Under the pieces are notes generated by a model that searched no databases, was not told the origin of the DNA, and was given only the letters and a program-made list of their open reading frames with translations. DNA of 64,000 nt from contig NC_077224.1 in NCBI RefSeq assembly GCF_024763615.1, positions 70,566,712-70,630,711 on the forward strand. Reading direction: 5' to 3'. Shown piece by piece: positions 44,457 to 55,617 of this stretch. The position numbers and the translations under genes were made by a program. This DNA comes from Phlebotomus papatasi. Lineage: Eukaryota; Arthropoda; Insecta; Diptera; Psychodidae. Each line of letters starts with the position of its first letter. Positions within the stretch are counted from its first letter, which is position 1.

Positions 44457-45060
44457 TTAAACATTTTTCCCATAGCTTTGCAAAATTTTGAAAAGATTAT
44501 CGTGGAGTTTGCGCGACCTTGGTTTATAATTTTGACAGTGTTTGTTGGTTCGATGGGGAGCAGCCTGAGGTTTGTAGGTTATTAAACCATTCCTCCTCCT
44601 GATTTTATGAACCAAACTCCAATGTACAGTACAGTACCCGCTCTCTAATCCAGATCGGCGTAATCCGGACGAGTTATCGATGGTTACATTTAAAATAATT
44701 TTGAGGTCATGCATGCATGTGTGTTCAGCAATGAAAATGAATTATCCTGTAATGTTTTTGTTTAATAAATGAAGTATAATAGCATAGAATTCTCTAATTA
44801 TATCTTTTTTAGCTTCATTAAAACTTTTATTCTAATTCTACATAAAAAATCTTGTATTATATTTTCGAGACGTTGAACAAATTCAAAAAATCCATCCGCA
44901 TAACGAAGCGGACATCTGCCATATTGTCTCCCAATCATCCGGATAACGAAGCGGGCACTGTATTCCCATCTTTTTGCCAACATCACGCATGGAAAGATTG
45001 AGTTGCTTCTCGAAAAGCTTTAGCACTTTCTTTTCCATCCCCTTGTCCTGAAGGGATCAG
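44457..45060 (-). pseudogene. Mariner-type transposase fragment, split by a MITE
   Basis: On the minus strand, 45050-44963 reads EKKVLKLFEKQLNLSMRDVG then KKMGI. After the inserted MITE (44960-44627), 44624-44457 continues WSLVHKIRRRNGLITYKPQA and RSRKLHDNL. This order (helix-turn-helix, VHKIR.R.GL.SYK, R..KLYD) is that of mariner-related transposases with the catalytic DDE region lost. Removing the MITE with one TA copy brings the two parts back into one frame. The fragment ends in stops and has no catalytic triad. Confidence 0.7.
44627..44960. mobile_element. TA-flanked MITE inserted in the transposase fragment
   Basis: 334 bases between TA dinucleotides (44625-44626 and 44961-44962). The left end is CAGTACAGTACCCGCTCTCT with a duplicated CAGTA; the right end on the other strand is CAGTGCCCGCTTCGTTATCC. 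A second near-copy of the right end ('CCGCATAACGAAGCGGACAT') lies about 60 bases inside. Tigger/pogo-like termini, no coding capacity. Confidence 0.75.
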
Positions 45061-46040
45061 GAATATTCTTTTTTTTGCATTTTTTTTACACTTTTGTTTT
45101 TCCCAGTTTGTCTTTGGAATCTTTGTCTTAGGTAATTTTTGTTTTTTTGGAAACTTTATCTTTGGAAATCTTGTCTTTCATATATTTTAAACAAGTAAAT
45201 TTTATTAAATAAAATAATGATATTACAATGTTGTTTATTGAAGTTTTTAGTTTCGTTCCGGGCAAATGGAAATTTTCTGAGAAAAGGGAAATTTTTGGAA
45301 AGTTAAAATATACTTATGCAAAATGTATTACAGACAAAATTTACGAAAATTGTACAAAATGTATGTAATGTATGTATGTAATGTGTCAGAAAGACATTCA
45401 AAATCTTTTTCTTATTTGATGAAACGCAGTTAAATTATCAATTTTTAACCTGTTAGCAACTACTTCAGTTGCATCGAATTCACTTTAACTCAATTCAATT
45501 CAATTCCCTTAATATATTATATTTAATTGATAATATTATTTATTTAAATAGGTCAGACTGACCTCTATAGAGTGTTAAATAGATATTGAATTCCTAATGC
45601 TCCATATGCTCCTTGATTTTTTTTTAAACGTGCTTGTTCGATTGTAAACGAGCGATATGCAATGTACTGCTCATTTTGAAAAGCTCCAAAAACTCTTAAT
45701 AAATTACTATATTACTGAAAATTGTAATTTTAACAAATAAACTACAAATGAAATATACTTATTATGGTGTCTCTAGTTCAGGATTTCGCTGCGTATATAT
45801 TATCTTCTTTCCGTTTAACTTATCTTCATTTTAAATTTAAAATACAGACGAGAAAAGTAAAATTTTCCCAAGTGTGTCTTGGGTAGCTCTGAGCCACTGC
45901 ACCTTAGCAAATTTGCAGTTTTGCTCAATTGCAGTACTAGAAGTGTGTCTAAGCTGTAGTGCCTCCGCTGCGTTTGGAGCAGTGTCAGGGAGATTTTCAT
46001 CAAATTTTCCGCTTTTCTACAAGAAATACCCAATAAAATC
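45061..46040. other. Intergenic sequence upstream of MED4
   Basis: T-rich low-complexity sequence, a small TGTA/ATGT simple repeat at about 45358-45385, and near 45880-46040 a less AT-rich stretch likely to contain the MED4 promoter and 5' UTR. No clear TATA box was assigned. Confidence 0.5.
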
Positions 46041-46108
46041 ATGTCTTTTCACCTCAGCACCAAAGAAAGACTCCTTGCGATAGTGGATGATATCGAAATT
46101 ATTGCCAA
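46041..46108 (+). CDS. MED4: MED4 exon 1
   Basis: 22 codons plus two bases, MSFHLSTKERLLAIVDDIEI then IA. The ATG at 46041 gives the N-terminus shared with other insects. Donor AA|GTAAGT. The intron of 60 bases is typical for flies. Confidence 0.93.
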
Positions 46109-47002
46109 GTAAGTTTATTTTGAACAAATTGTGAAATAACAATACCTAACCTCACTTTTCATGTCCAGGGAATTGATAGAGAACACCATTGCTCCCAAGC
46201 ACCAGAAGATTTCCAGTGCGGAGCATGCCCAACTCGTGGAACTGCTCGTGGCTAAGGATGCTGAGTTAAAGTCGGTGTTGCAGTTGGCCAGTGATCAGAC
46301 AAAAATAGAACAGAAGATGAATTCCCTGAAAGCCCAGGTTGAGCTGCAGGATCAGGAGATTAATCAGCTGCAGAAGCAGCTGAAGGAGGCTGAGCAAGTT
46401 TTGTCGACAGCACTGTTTCAGGCTCGTCAGAAACTGGCTAGTATTGCGCGGGCGAATAAGAAACCCGTGCCGTCAGAGGAGCTCATTAAATATGCTCATA
46501 GAATTAGTGCTTCCCATGCAATCTCTGCCCCACTGACTTGGCAGCAGGGTGATCTGAGGCGTCCCTATCCCACGGATATCGAGATGCGACTGGGTTTCCT
46601 GGGCAAATCGGATCTCAGTATAAATGGACACAGCCTGCAGCATCACAGTAGTCTCAATGAGATGCACAGGAACACCACAGGAGGTGACTATCTCATGATA
46701 ATATTCCTTTTTTTGTTTGGGGATTTTCTCATGGTTGACGATTTGTCGTAGAAGTTCCGGCCTCGGCTCAGAATCAGTTTGCTTGGCATCCTTCCGGAGA
46801 GCTTCATATGTCCGTCCTGGCGTCCGGAGGATCAATTCTGCTGGACACACGGTTTGATTCCCTACCAAATTCTTCCTTCAATCCACTCAGAATGCTCAAT
46901 TCCTCCCCTTTCCCTTTCAGCGGCCGCAAAAATGCCTCCCAAGTTGAAGTTGAGGTTATGTCCACGGAATCCTCAAGTTCCAGCTCAAGTGATTCCCAAT
47001 AG
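46041..47002 (+). CDS. MED4: Mediator complex subunit 4 (three exons)
   Basis: Exons 46041-46108, 46169-46683 and 46752-47002 join to 834 nt, 277 residues plus stop. Splice phases agree (GCC AA|GTAAGT...GTCCAG|G; GGA G|GTGACT...GTCGTAG|AA). MED4 is a subunit of the Mediator middle module, which links activators to RNA polymerase II in the nucleus. The protein opens MSFHLSTKERLL as in fly MED4, has a coiled coil at roughly 45-115, the signature FQARQKLASI and EELIKYAHRIS, then SAPLTW and GDLRRPYPTDIEMR, and ends in an acidic/serine tail (MSTESSSSSSSDSQ). A 69-nt stretch in exon 3 (about 46851-46919) could be an optional intron; without it the protein is 254 residues, closer to the fly length of about 258 as I recall it. 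Confidence 0.95.
46169..46683 (+). CDS. MED4: MED4 exon 2
   Basis: Codes the coiled coil and the conserved EELIKYAHRIS and RRPYPTDIEMR region. Its end at GGA G|GTGACT precedes sequence that quickly loses similarity if read through, and the downstream acceptor restores the family sequence (EVPASAQNQFAWHPSGELHM). Confidence 0.93.
46752..47002 (+). CDS. MED4: MED4 exon 3 (terminal)
   Basis: Begins after GTCGTAG with codons for EVPASAQNQF and ends at TAG 47000-47002. GTTTGA...CCCTTTCAG inside it has the form of a 69-base intron and is a multiple of three with no stop, so both forms would be translatable. Confidence 0.9.
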
Positions 47003-47360
47003 AAAGGTAAGTTTCCCCATCGACCCTCGCAGCATTCCCACGAAGAAATCTCTCTCAAATACCATTTTGTCATAAATAATTAGAAATAATGATGAGAATG
47101 AGAAACAGGATATTTTCTTTGAAATTCCGTCTCCCTTCTCCTGGATCGAAAAACAAGACAAAGTTCCCGGAAAAAAAGGAGGTAGAGTAGAGGTGCACAG
47201 AAAAAAAAAGAGGAAGAAAAAAATTCTTATAATTTGGATGAGAGGAGGATGGTGCACAAGGAGTGGAGAGAGAGAGAGCTTTCCAATCAAGCTTTTCCTA
47301 CCCCGTCAACAAAAGTATATTATTTGTGCTGTGCCAAGAAAATATTTTTCTCTTTTTCTG
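47003..47360 (+). other. MED4 3' UTR / downstream flank
   Basis: No AATAAA or ATTAAA is seen between the stop and the next transposon. Purine-rich around 47150-47225. No other gene. Confidence 0.45.
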
Positions 47361-48283
47361 TAGGGTGGAATCACCAGTTCTCGCCAGTGCCCCACTTCTC
47401 GCCACTTACATTGAAATCGCTATTTTTCGCAATTTATGAAATAAATGAGTCGCAATTTTTTTGTATTGTTTCTGCTTCTACGCATAGAATCGAAAAATAA
47501 TAATTATTCGTTTTGGATTCACGATTTTGAACACTTTTTAGAGCAATATTTTAAGCAAGTGCATCGAATCCAACATCTCTTACCAAATGTACTAAGTGTC
47601 GTCAAATTTTCATCAGGCCAAAAATACCTATTTGGGTAAATAATTTGTCTATTGAATATTTAATTGCACTTGTGGAATACATAAAATTTGTATTTAGTCA
47701 ATTAATATTTCATTTTATATTATTTTTGTATAAAAATGAGGCATGGCGAGAAGTGGTAATATTCTGGAATTGATTTTACCACCTGTCGCCATATCTTTTC
47801 AATAGGCGACGCTAACTTCACTTCGTGCATTCTCAGTTGTCAAATCTGCATTGTTTACTTTCTGCAAAAGCCCCATAATTTGATTTCTCAAATAAAAGTG
47901 AAGAAAAATTATTTAAAGAGAGTAATATAAAGTGATCACAAGGAAAGAGAAATGGTGAATGCATTCTTTTCATAGCATTGCCTAAAATAACCGAGTGTGG
48001 TTCTTTTCAAGTGGGTGGCGAGAAGTGGTTACAAATTTTACAAAACTGGCGAAAAGTGGTAAAAAGTGGCGACGAAATGGTGATTTTTGCATTATTAATA
48101 AAAATCAGTTTTTTAAGTAGTCCAGCGTTATGTTCTAGGATTATTGTTTTCACGTATCTAGAGCCAATACATCTAAGTAACTTTGTGTCAAATTTGACTT
48201 ATCTTGTAACAAGGATTCAAAAGTTATGATTAAATGAATTTAATTTTTTCCTAAACATGGCGATAGCCGGTTATTCCACCCTA
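47361..48283. mobile_element. TA-flanked element with GGGTGGAAT termini
   Basis: TA then GGGTGGAATCACCAGTTCTC at the left; the right end on the other strand is GGGTGGAATAACCGGCTATC then TA. The motif GGCGAGAAGTGG or its complement recurs near both ends (about 47384-47402, 47745, 48016, 48047). 923 bases, non-autonomous. An AATAAA at 47440-47445 could serve MED4. Confidence 0.8.
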
Positions 48284-48749
48284 CATGGGCTTTGCTGGAG
48301 CTCCTTCATTTTCTTCATGTTCCAAAACATTCTACACACCGTCTCTATGTAATCTCTCTTTCTCTCCAACCATTTTCAACACTCTTCGCCTTACCATTTA
48401 ATAAAGGTATACATATGTATAGATGGGAATATAGCACGCTATATATGAAATGACGGTAACGCCAACATCAAGCGAAGACTTTTCAGTTCATCAGAGCTTC
48501 TCAAATATCTCCCTTTTTGCCGCGCGTTTAAAAAAAAAATAACAATTGTTCATCAAATAAGGACGTAATCCCATTTCCTTCTCAGATGAGCAGATAAAAG
48601 TATTTTGCAGCAAGCTCAAAATTAAATTCAATGCATTTTACAGATTTTCACTTCTTCTAAAACACATTTTCTTAAAGATATTTCGTCATATTCGTCAAAT
48701 GCTTATCACTATCGTCAAGTTAGGTCGTTTTTTATTGAAAATTTCTAGA
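48284..48749. other. Intergenic sequence
   Basis: No gene or repeat recognised. Confidence 0.5.
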
Positions 48750-50094
48750 TAAGGTAAAGTATCCTCGAGTCGAACGCCTCTCAACTCGACCACCCTAGGT
48801 TCCTCAAGTCGATACTTCAGTTTGTATATACTTCAGAAAACCCCTTTTTGTTTAAGAAAATGGGTAATTATTTCATTTGAAAACTTCACGTACCGTTAGC
48901 AATAAAGATTAACACTTAATTTAACTAAAATTAGCCAGAAATATTACATAAATGTTAAACAAAACGAATAAACAACAGTCACCTCATTGTGTTTTTCATT
49001 GGAAAACATGGTCGATTGATGTAAAATTCGATGGTGAAAAGATACACTTTTCCTTTTTCTGAGAAATTAACAAATTAAAATTTGCGAATATGAATGGATT
49101 TTCGTTTTATTTGGAGCAAAATTAACTATATAATGAAACTGTGGTATAGAAAATATAAAAATACAATAATTTAGTATTGTATTTATCATGAAAACAATGA
49201 CGTTTCCATTTGGAGTAGCGAAAAATTTCCATTTGGCGCAGGTTTTGAATTAGCTTAATTTACCCTATAGGGTCAATTATTTCATAATTAATTCAAATCA
49301 GAGAAAATGTCATAGAAATTGACCATAATATACTGAAAAAATCATAAAAATGCGGAACGTAAAAGTATTTCTTAAATAAAAATTCGCAATTTTTCATCAA
49401 ATTATGGCGTACTTTTTGATATTCTTGGCTTTTTTCTTTAGGAATTAATTCAATTATTACCCTTACAAATTGCTTGAGAATTCAAATTTTGAGTCTAATC
49501 GCAAGTTGAGGACTTTATCTTTATTACTGTGTAAAAATTTTAGTTTCATGACTAAGTTAAAGATTAATTTAATGTATTAAAATTGAAAGTGCATTTCAAA
49601 TAAATTGTTCCTCAATTCGACCGGTCGACGAATCATAGCAAGTAAAGCTATTTTCACTTGAATGTTCTACTTCTGAATAAATTCATAAGAGTTTCCCTAT
49701 TTATTTTATTGATTAACTAAATTTTAAGTGCTATTATTATGTATTGAACAAGCCAAAGTTAAATCTGTGGCTTTATAGTTTTGTGGTTTGTTTAATTTTA
49801 AGAAAAAATGGGTGGTCGAGTAGAGGAACCCCATGCGGTCGAGTAGAAAAACACTAATATTAAAGTGGTCGAGTTGAGGAAAACTTCGCATTTTTAAAAC
49901 ATTTTAATTTTTTTTATAATTTAAAATTATATTATGACTAAATGATGTTTACAATTAGATAGATAAGAATCTATTCAATAGTTTTTGGTGTAAAAACCCT
50001 ATCAAGAAACACAAATTATAACGGTTTTTTCATAAGTTTTTCTCAAAATCTATCCTTAAGTGGTCGACATGAGGTAAAGTGGTACTTTACCTTA
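48750..50094. mobile_element. 1.3-kb element with TAAGGTAAAGTA termini
   Basis: The left end TAAGGTAAAGTATCCTCGAG and the inverse of the right end TAAGGTAAAGTACCACTTTA agree over the first 12 bases. Subterminal GTCGAGT.GAGGAA words recur near both ends (48765-48815; 49615, 49812-49880, 50060). This architecture resembles Tigger/pogo-type elements. No intact transposase. Confidence 0.6.
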
Positions 50095-50199
50095 TTTTTC
50101 ATCATTACACAAATAATCTGCTAAAGCAATTAATTTCCGGTAGCTAGGACAATTGCTTATCCTGGGAAAATTAGGTTATCGTTTGTTTGTTGAAAGTTT

Positions 50200-50720
50200 G
50201 TCAAAAGTATGAAAAAGGGGATGGCAAAGCGTCCCAGGGTTTACGAAGAGCTTGAACTCCTGACTAGTACTTTCGCACCATTTATCTTTTATCGGTTCTC
50301 AACCGATTTAAACCGATTCGTAAATAACAATAAAAAATTACTCTTGAGGTTACGGATAAAAATTAGTTATCGGTTAGAACCGGTTAATCGATGAACATTG
50401 GCTCAAGCTTGTTAGGAATTCCCAGACCTTTTTAACCTTTGACTTCGAAAAATCGTTATTAGGAATGATTCAACTGTATTTTTGTACAAGACGAAATATC
50501 CGCCTGAGTAATCTCGAAACACACTAAGCAATCCTAAAAAAACATGACTTTGGAGGGGTAGGGGAGAAATGGGGGAATTGAAGGACATTTAATGGTCCCA
50601 AGATAGACTTATGGAGGTCTCCAGAAGATCATAAGTCTCTATCTCTAACCGTTTGACCTGTAAGCGTGCTAACGGCCAGACGGACAGACAAATAGCGTGA
50701 CGTCGAAAAACTCGAAACTT
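50200..50720 (+). repeat. Dispersed repeats ('CGGTTT' family and 'TTTTGGAGGGG' family copy 3)
   Basis: 50220-50400 resembles 2860-3260 (GTCCCAG, GCTTGAACTC.TGACTA, ATCGGTTCTCAACCGATTTA). 50480-50700 resembles 7380-7640 (AGACGAAAT, AAAACATGACTTTGGAGGGG, AAGTC..TATCTCTAACCGTTT). A fossil copy of one larger interspersed repeat of unknown class. Confidence 0.55.
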
Positions 50721-51743
50721 CAAATTTTCAAAATTCTACCAAAATACAACCCTTTGGGAGATAAGAAGTCCAAATATATAAATCGAGGGATTAATATAGT
50801 GCTCTCTCTCTATAGAGTACGAGGAGTAAAATGTATGAAAATGAGACAAATGTCAACGATTTATAGCGAATTGGGGAAGTGCTCATAATTTTGGACAGCT
50901 TCTAATTTAGGAAATTTTGAGGGTAAAATTGGACACTAAAATTGATTAAAATTATGGATTTTTATTTCAATATTTAATGATTAATGAATTCTATCTAAAT
51001 ATTTATTCTTTTTGGAAGACTCTTCTTTTTAAGGCTTCCGGAAAGGCGAAGGAATGCGCGAATCCGCGCGTACCCAAAGTCAACTACGGTTCCCTTACAC
51101 AAACAAGAAAAGGACTTGGTAATATATTTTCTTGAAATGGAAAATAATGGGCATACTATTGAGGCGGATTAGCTGTCCAAAATTACAAGCAAAGTGTCCA
51201 AATTTACAGCCAAGGTATCCAAAATTAGAGTCAAATTCACCTCTACATATCAGTTCATTATTAAGCGTATTAAGACTAATTTTAGTAAAAATAAAGACAA
51301 TAAACAGCTTGCCAAGTTTCTAAAAAACCTTTCTGAAAAGAGAGTAACAAAAAAATCAATTACAGAAGAATACTCGCTAATTCGGCTCTTTTAAGATCGG
51401 ATCTTAAAAACTACAAGACAGTAAACACGGAAAACTTAATTGCATAATCATAATAATTCATATCATTTCAATTTAATTTTGAATTAAAGAAGCTTTGACA
51501 TTTGAACAATTCGAATGGCTCAAATATTTGTTTGAAAGGCATTATATATATCGTGTTTAAAAATAAATCAATACTTTCTTTTACAATTTGTTTGTCTTAA
51601 CATACGCCAGCTTATTATATTTTTTTGCGTTCTGTCAGATGTACATTAGGTATTTAGAATACCATCTTTTGTGTGTTTCCTAAATCAAAATGGGTTTGAG
51701 CAATTTTCTAATCCGAATTTAGATTTAGACTTAGAGTGAGACT
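50721..51743. other. Gene-free AT-rich sequence
   Basis: No supported gene. A short match to the CAGTAGACTCTCGCT MITE family (ACTCGCTAATTCGGCTCTTT) lies at about 51371-51391. Confidence 0.5.
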
Positions 51744-51882
51744 GTAAGGGCCTCGACAGACCTGAGGATTAGCCGAGAGACGGCTTAGCGTAATTATATT
51801 CGAAATAATGATTAAAGTACATTTCCATCATTTTCCACTAAGTCGTCTCTCGGCTTACGTCGTAAGTGTGTCTAGGGCATAA
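51744..51882. mobile_element. Short MITE, GTGTCTAGGGCATAA family
   Basis: About 140 bases. AGCCGAGAGACG on the left is mirrored by CGTCTCTCGGCT on the right, and the right end is GTGTGTCTAGGGCATAA as in 43036-43519. Confidence 0.65.
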
Positions 51883-51888
51883 TAGCCA

Positions 51889-52085
51889 TAGGGAGAAATG
51901 GGGCACCTTTCAAATTAGGATTTTTTACCTATTTGTAAATAAAATTGAGCCTTATCGTGATACAATTTAGTTGCACAAACAGATTGAGAAGCTAAATTAT
52001 GATACGGCTCAGTGCCACTTAAACATAGGAGAAAAATCCCAATTTCAAAAGTGCCCCACTTTCAAAGGTGCTATAGTTCCCCCTA
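51889..52085. mobile_element. MITE, 'TAGGGRGAAATGGGGCAC' family
   Basis: TAGGGAGAAATGGGGCACCT at the left and inverted GGGGCAC / TAGGGGG words at the right. Interior AATTGAGCCTTATCGTGATA is shared with 62367-62964 (AATTGAGCCTTATCATAATG), showing common ancestry. Confidence 0.65.
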
Positions 52086-54311
52086 TGGTATATAAAGATA
52101 ATAAAAAGAGAAAAATCATGTAAGTTCAACGAAATATATACTATAGAATACCAGGATTTAATAACAGTAAAAAAATCCAAAAAAAATTGTTTTAAAAAAG
52201 TAATGAAAAATTTAAGTTTTTTATTAAGTTTATTATCGATACAAAACTTATAAAGCCAATATACCAATATCGTTCAGTTCCCGCAAGAGCTCACATTGTA
52301 GACATATCAACAATTATTATTTTTTTCTAAGATCAATAGAAAAATGAGAAAATCTTTTCCAGCCTTTAATCCAGATTTCTTCAAATATTAAACCTTTGAG
52401 CCGGTTCTTTTTTTTTTAATATATAATTTTTCTTTGGTTTCAGCTTATGTTCATGCAATATTTGTATGCAACATGTAGGGCTACTGACCACTATATTACC
52501 GAGGCAAACCTATAGATATCGGATGAATTAGGCTATTTTGCCTTAATTCATTCGGTTCTATAACATTTTTTTTTTCACAGGGCATCTAGGGAGATTCCAA
52601 TTGGAGCTCCACTTTTCGCCACAAAAAACGGATCAACTAGAGGTCATCATATACAATCGTTTCTGATTACATTACCCCTAGTACGGGCAATGTAATTAAC
52701 ACAATCAAAAATTTAAGGTAAGTGTGAGTTAATTTTTTTTTAATATTATTCTTTCTATAAACACTATTATTTGCTATTCTATCTGAACTATATACTTTAG
52801 TACGCAAAATGAGTTTTTGTTATGAGAAGATTGACTAACTTAGGAGTACTGAAAGTAGCATAATTTCTCCAAACTACGAACTCAAATTAAACCATGAAAT
52901 TGCAATGGAAAGTTAGGTTGAAAGAGGAGTATCGTGGGAAGGTTTGAGAAACTGTGACCCTCTCTCGTAGCACATACAAAAATGTTCATCAACCATCTCC
53001 AAAAAGTCTTGATTCTCTCTTCACACTGACTGTGTGATTTGGCTCTGGCTTTGGCTCGAAAATACAGAGTTGTGCTACACACTTTGTTCGATATGAACGG
53101 GTAGATATATTGAAGCGAGGAGAAGGAAAAATTTTCAACTCAACCTTCCATAACGTTATACAACAAAATAATTTGTCGAATAGAGTTGAAATCTCAAAGA
53201 AAATATCTTTTTTTCTTCTGAAGTTTTCATTGCAACTGCAATATAAGTCACAAATGCTTAAATGTCTTCTAGTTTGTAGAAAAATAGGGAGATAGAGATG
53301 AATATAAATTCATTGGATAAATTGATTAAATTTTTTTGAGCAAAATCCGGAGGAAACGGTATAAATGGTCTATTCCATTGAATAAAATATTAGATTGTGT
53401 TGTGGACACTGCTGAAAGTTCATAGGGAAAAGGTGCTTTTACTATATATAGCTCAAAATGCAAATAGACTTCAAAATATGAGAGCTTTTAAGCTCCGAGC
53501 GAGATATTTTCAGGTTAGTTCTTTCGCCCGAAAAATTCATCAAAAATGAGAACCAAAGAGATTTTTCAGCGCACAATTAAAAATCCCTCTTCGTTCTCTG
53601 CAACGTATAAACGTTTGAACGAACATTCCCCATACACTCATGGCCACCATGGCGCAGCAGCGAGCGTCATTTGCACAGGGTGGCGTCTTTGGGCCTCTTA
53701 CCAGCAAAAAGTACTTGGCAAATGATAATTCTCGACATTTTCCTCACACCCTGTTTTGTGTTGGAAGAGAAGTCGATTTGATATTATGCCCAAGGAATCC
53801 GAGTTTGTGGCAGTATAAGAGCGGCCTGAATGAGTGTGTGTTTATGGAGGGTAGATGAATCAGGTATCGTCGAACAATGATTCGCGGACTAATTTAGCAT
53901 TTTCACCCATAGAAGAAAAATCAATACATTTCTAGGAATTTTTCTTCAAGTGCTATGAAATACTAATAAGACACCTATTTAGTTTTTTTTAAGAAAAACC
54001 ATATACATTATCAATCTCAGTAAACTAAATGTAGTTTAGAAATCATTTTCCTAAGCTACATTTCATTTCTCCACGATGCTATAAAATTTATACAGTGGGT
54101 GCCATAATTACAGTATGGCTGCCATAATGGATAGCAATGGGTGCCATAATAATTATTATATCAACGAAAATCTTACGGGAAAAATATTTATGTTATCTCT
54201 GTGAGCAAAAAGGTGCTTCTTACGCTGTATCATGTAGTATCTAAACTTGCTAAAGAGATCGGGACTAATCTTTGCAGATTAGCAAAGATTAATAACATTA
54301 TACTTCTACAG
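52086..54311. other. Gene-free interval with one orphan open frame
   Basis: Contains a hairpin at about 53549-53599 and a 72-codon frame at 53640-53858 that starts in a good context (GCCACCATGG) but has no recognised homology. The base composition of 53640-53860 is less AT-rich than the flanks. I do not call it a gene. Confidence 0.4.
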
Positions 54312-55345
54312 TAGGGGAGACTGGGGTAAAAAGTCACAAATCGAAAATTTCAAAATTCAATATCTTCCAAGAAAAATAAGATAGCGGCTTAAAATTTTTC
54401 CCATAGATAGCCTCCATAGACCTTCTTCGATGTTGTAGGGGAAACCGGGGCACCACCAAACACTGGGTTTTTTTTAATCGGATATTCGACTTCAGAGGAT
54501 AAGACGTATAGGAATTTATAGGCACTATAGGGATGCTTGTCCATTGAAGAAATGGTCGACATTGTCCACGTAGTTTAGAAATAAAAATTAGTGTTTGATG
54601 GTACCCCGTGTTTGGTGGTGCCCCAGTTTCCCCTATGTTTCTTAGAATTCGAACAAGGATTTTAGAAAATAAAAAATATCGGAATTTTTAGCTCTATTTT
54701 TGAAATATTTTCCTTGAAGAATATATCAATTATTACCTACTTATTATTCAAAATTTATAAACTGGTGGTTATTTCCTAAATGATTTGGATTCTTTGAATA
54801 CAAAGCCGCTATCTATTTTAGAATTTTACAAAGATTCTTTTCTCAAGAAATCTTTTTATTAAAAACGACCACTTGGGGTAAAAAGTAACAAAAGGTATAG
54901 AGCAAAAATTAAGAAAAACCGAAGCAATTTCTGATGTCTCACGGTGAAAAGAAACGTCATTATCATGGCTCGCCGCTTTTTGTTTGCATTGATCAAACGA
55001 TTTGCAGTCTCTTGTGTTTTTTCTAAAATAGCTTGAAAAGCGTTCAGATAGAGAAAACGGTGTTTCACAAAGGTGTAGAGGAATTAATTTCCTATGAAAA
55101 TATGTCATCTAGGTATTTTTTTTTAAATTTACGGAAGCCCGAAATTTACGGAGTCACAAAATTACCTTTCAGAAAACGGCTCGATAAATGTATTTTCTTA
55201 CAAAATAGAGGAAAATGACTTTCACAAAGTTGTAGAGCGGTAAATTTCCTATAAAATTGCGTTAATTAGAAATTTCTGGAGCGCTCGTGTAGTTTGTAAA
55301 AAAATAAAATATCCGTTTTGTGACTTTTTGCCCCAGTCTCCCCTA
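54312..55345. mobile_element. 1-kb TIR element with TAGGGGAGACTGGGG ends
   Basis: TAGGGGAGACTGGGGTAAAA then AGTCACAAA at the left; on the other strand TAGGGGAGACTGGGGCAAAA then AGTCACAAA at the right. Almost perfect 29-base inverted repeats. A subterminal copy of GGGGTAAAAAGTAACAAA lies near 54875. It contains a nested 200-bp MITE at 54436-54635. No transposase frame. Confidence 0.85.
54436..54635. mobile_element. 200-bp MITE, 'TAGGGGAAAC' family, copy 2 (nested)
   Basis: TAGGGGAAACCGGGGCACCA at the left and its inverse at the right. Closely matches 17221-17419, apart from a ~15-base insertion (GACATTGTCCACGTA region). It sits in the left part of the 54312-55345 element. Confidence 0.85.
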
Positions 55346-55617
55346 TCCTAGTCATAAGAATTTTATAGGAAATGAAAGGAAATGAAAATTCATACTTTAA
55401 AATACCAATGAATTTGCAGTGACTCAAATCCCATGTACTGTAAACGTCTAGACTATAGGACAAAGCGAGAAGAGACAAGGTTTGACCATTGAGGAAGGCT
55501 TGGAGTCTGAGCAAAAAGTTTTAGGAAGAATCAGATTTTTTTTAGATGACCCCTTCTTTGCCCGACACTCACTGGTTCGTAATAGCTCCGTAAATCCGCA
55601 ATAGCTGGTATCCATAA

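Noticed and set aside
46473..47073. Open frames on the minus strand and other plus frames over MED4
   Set aside because: Shadows of the MED4 coding sequence, whose homology is clear.
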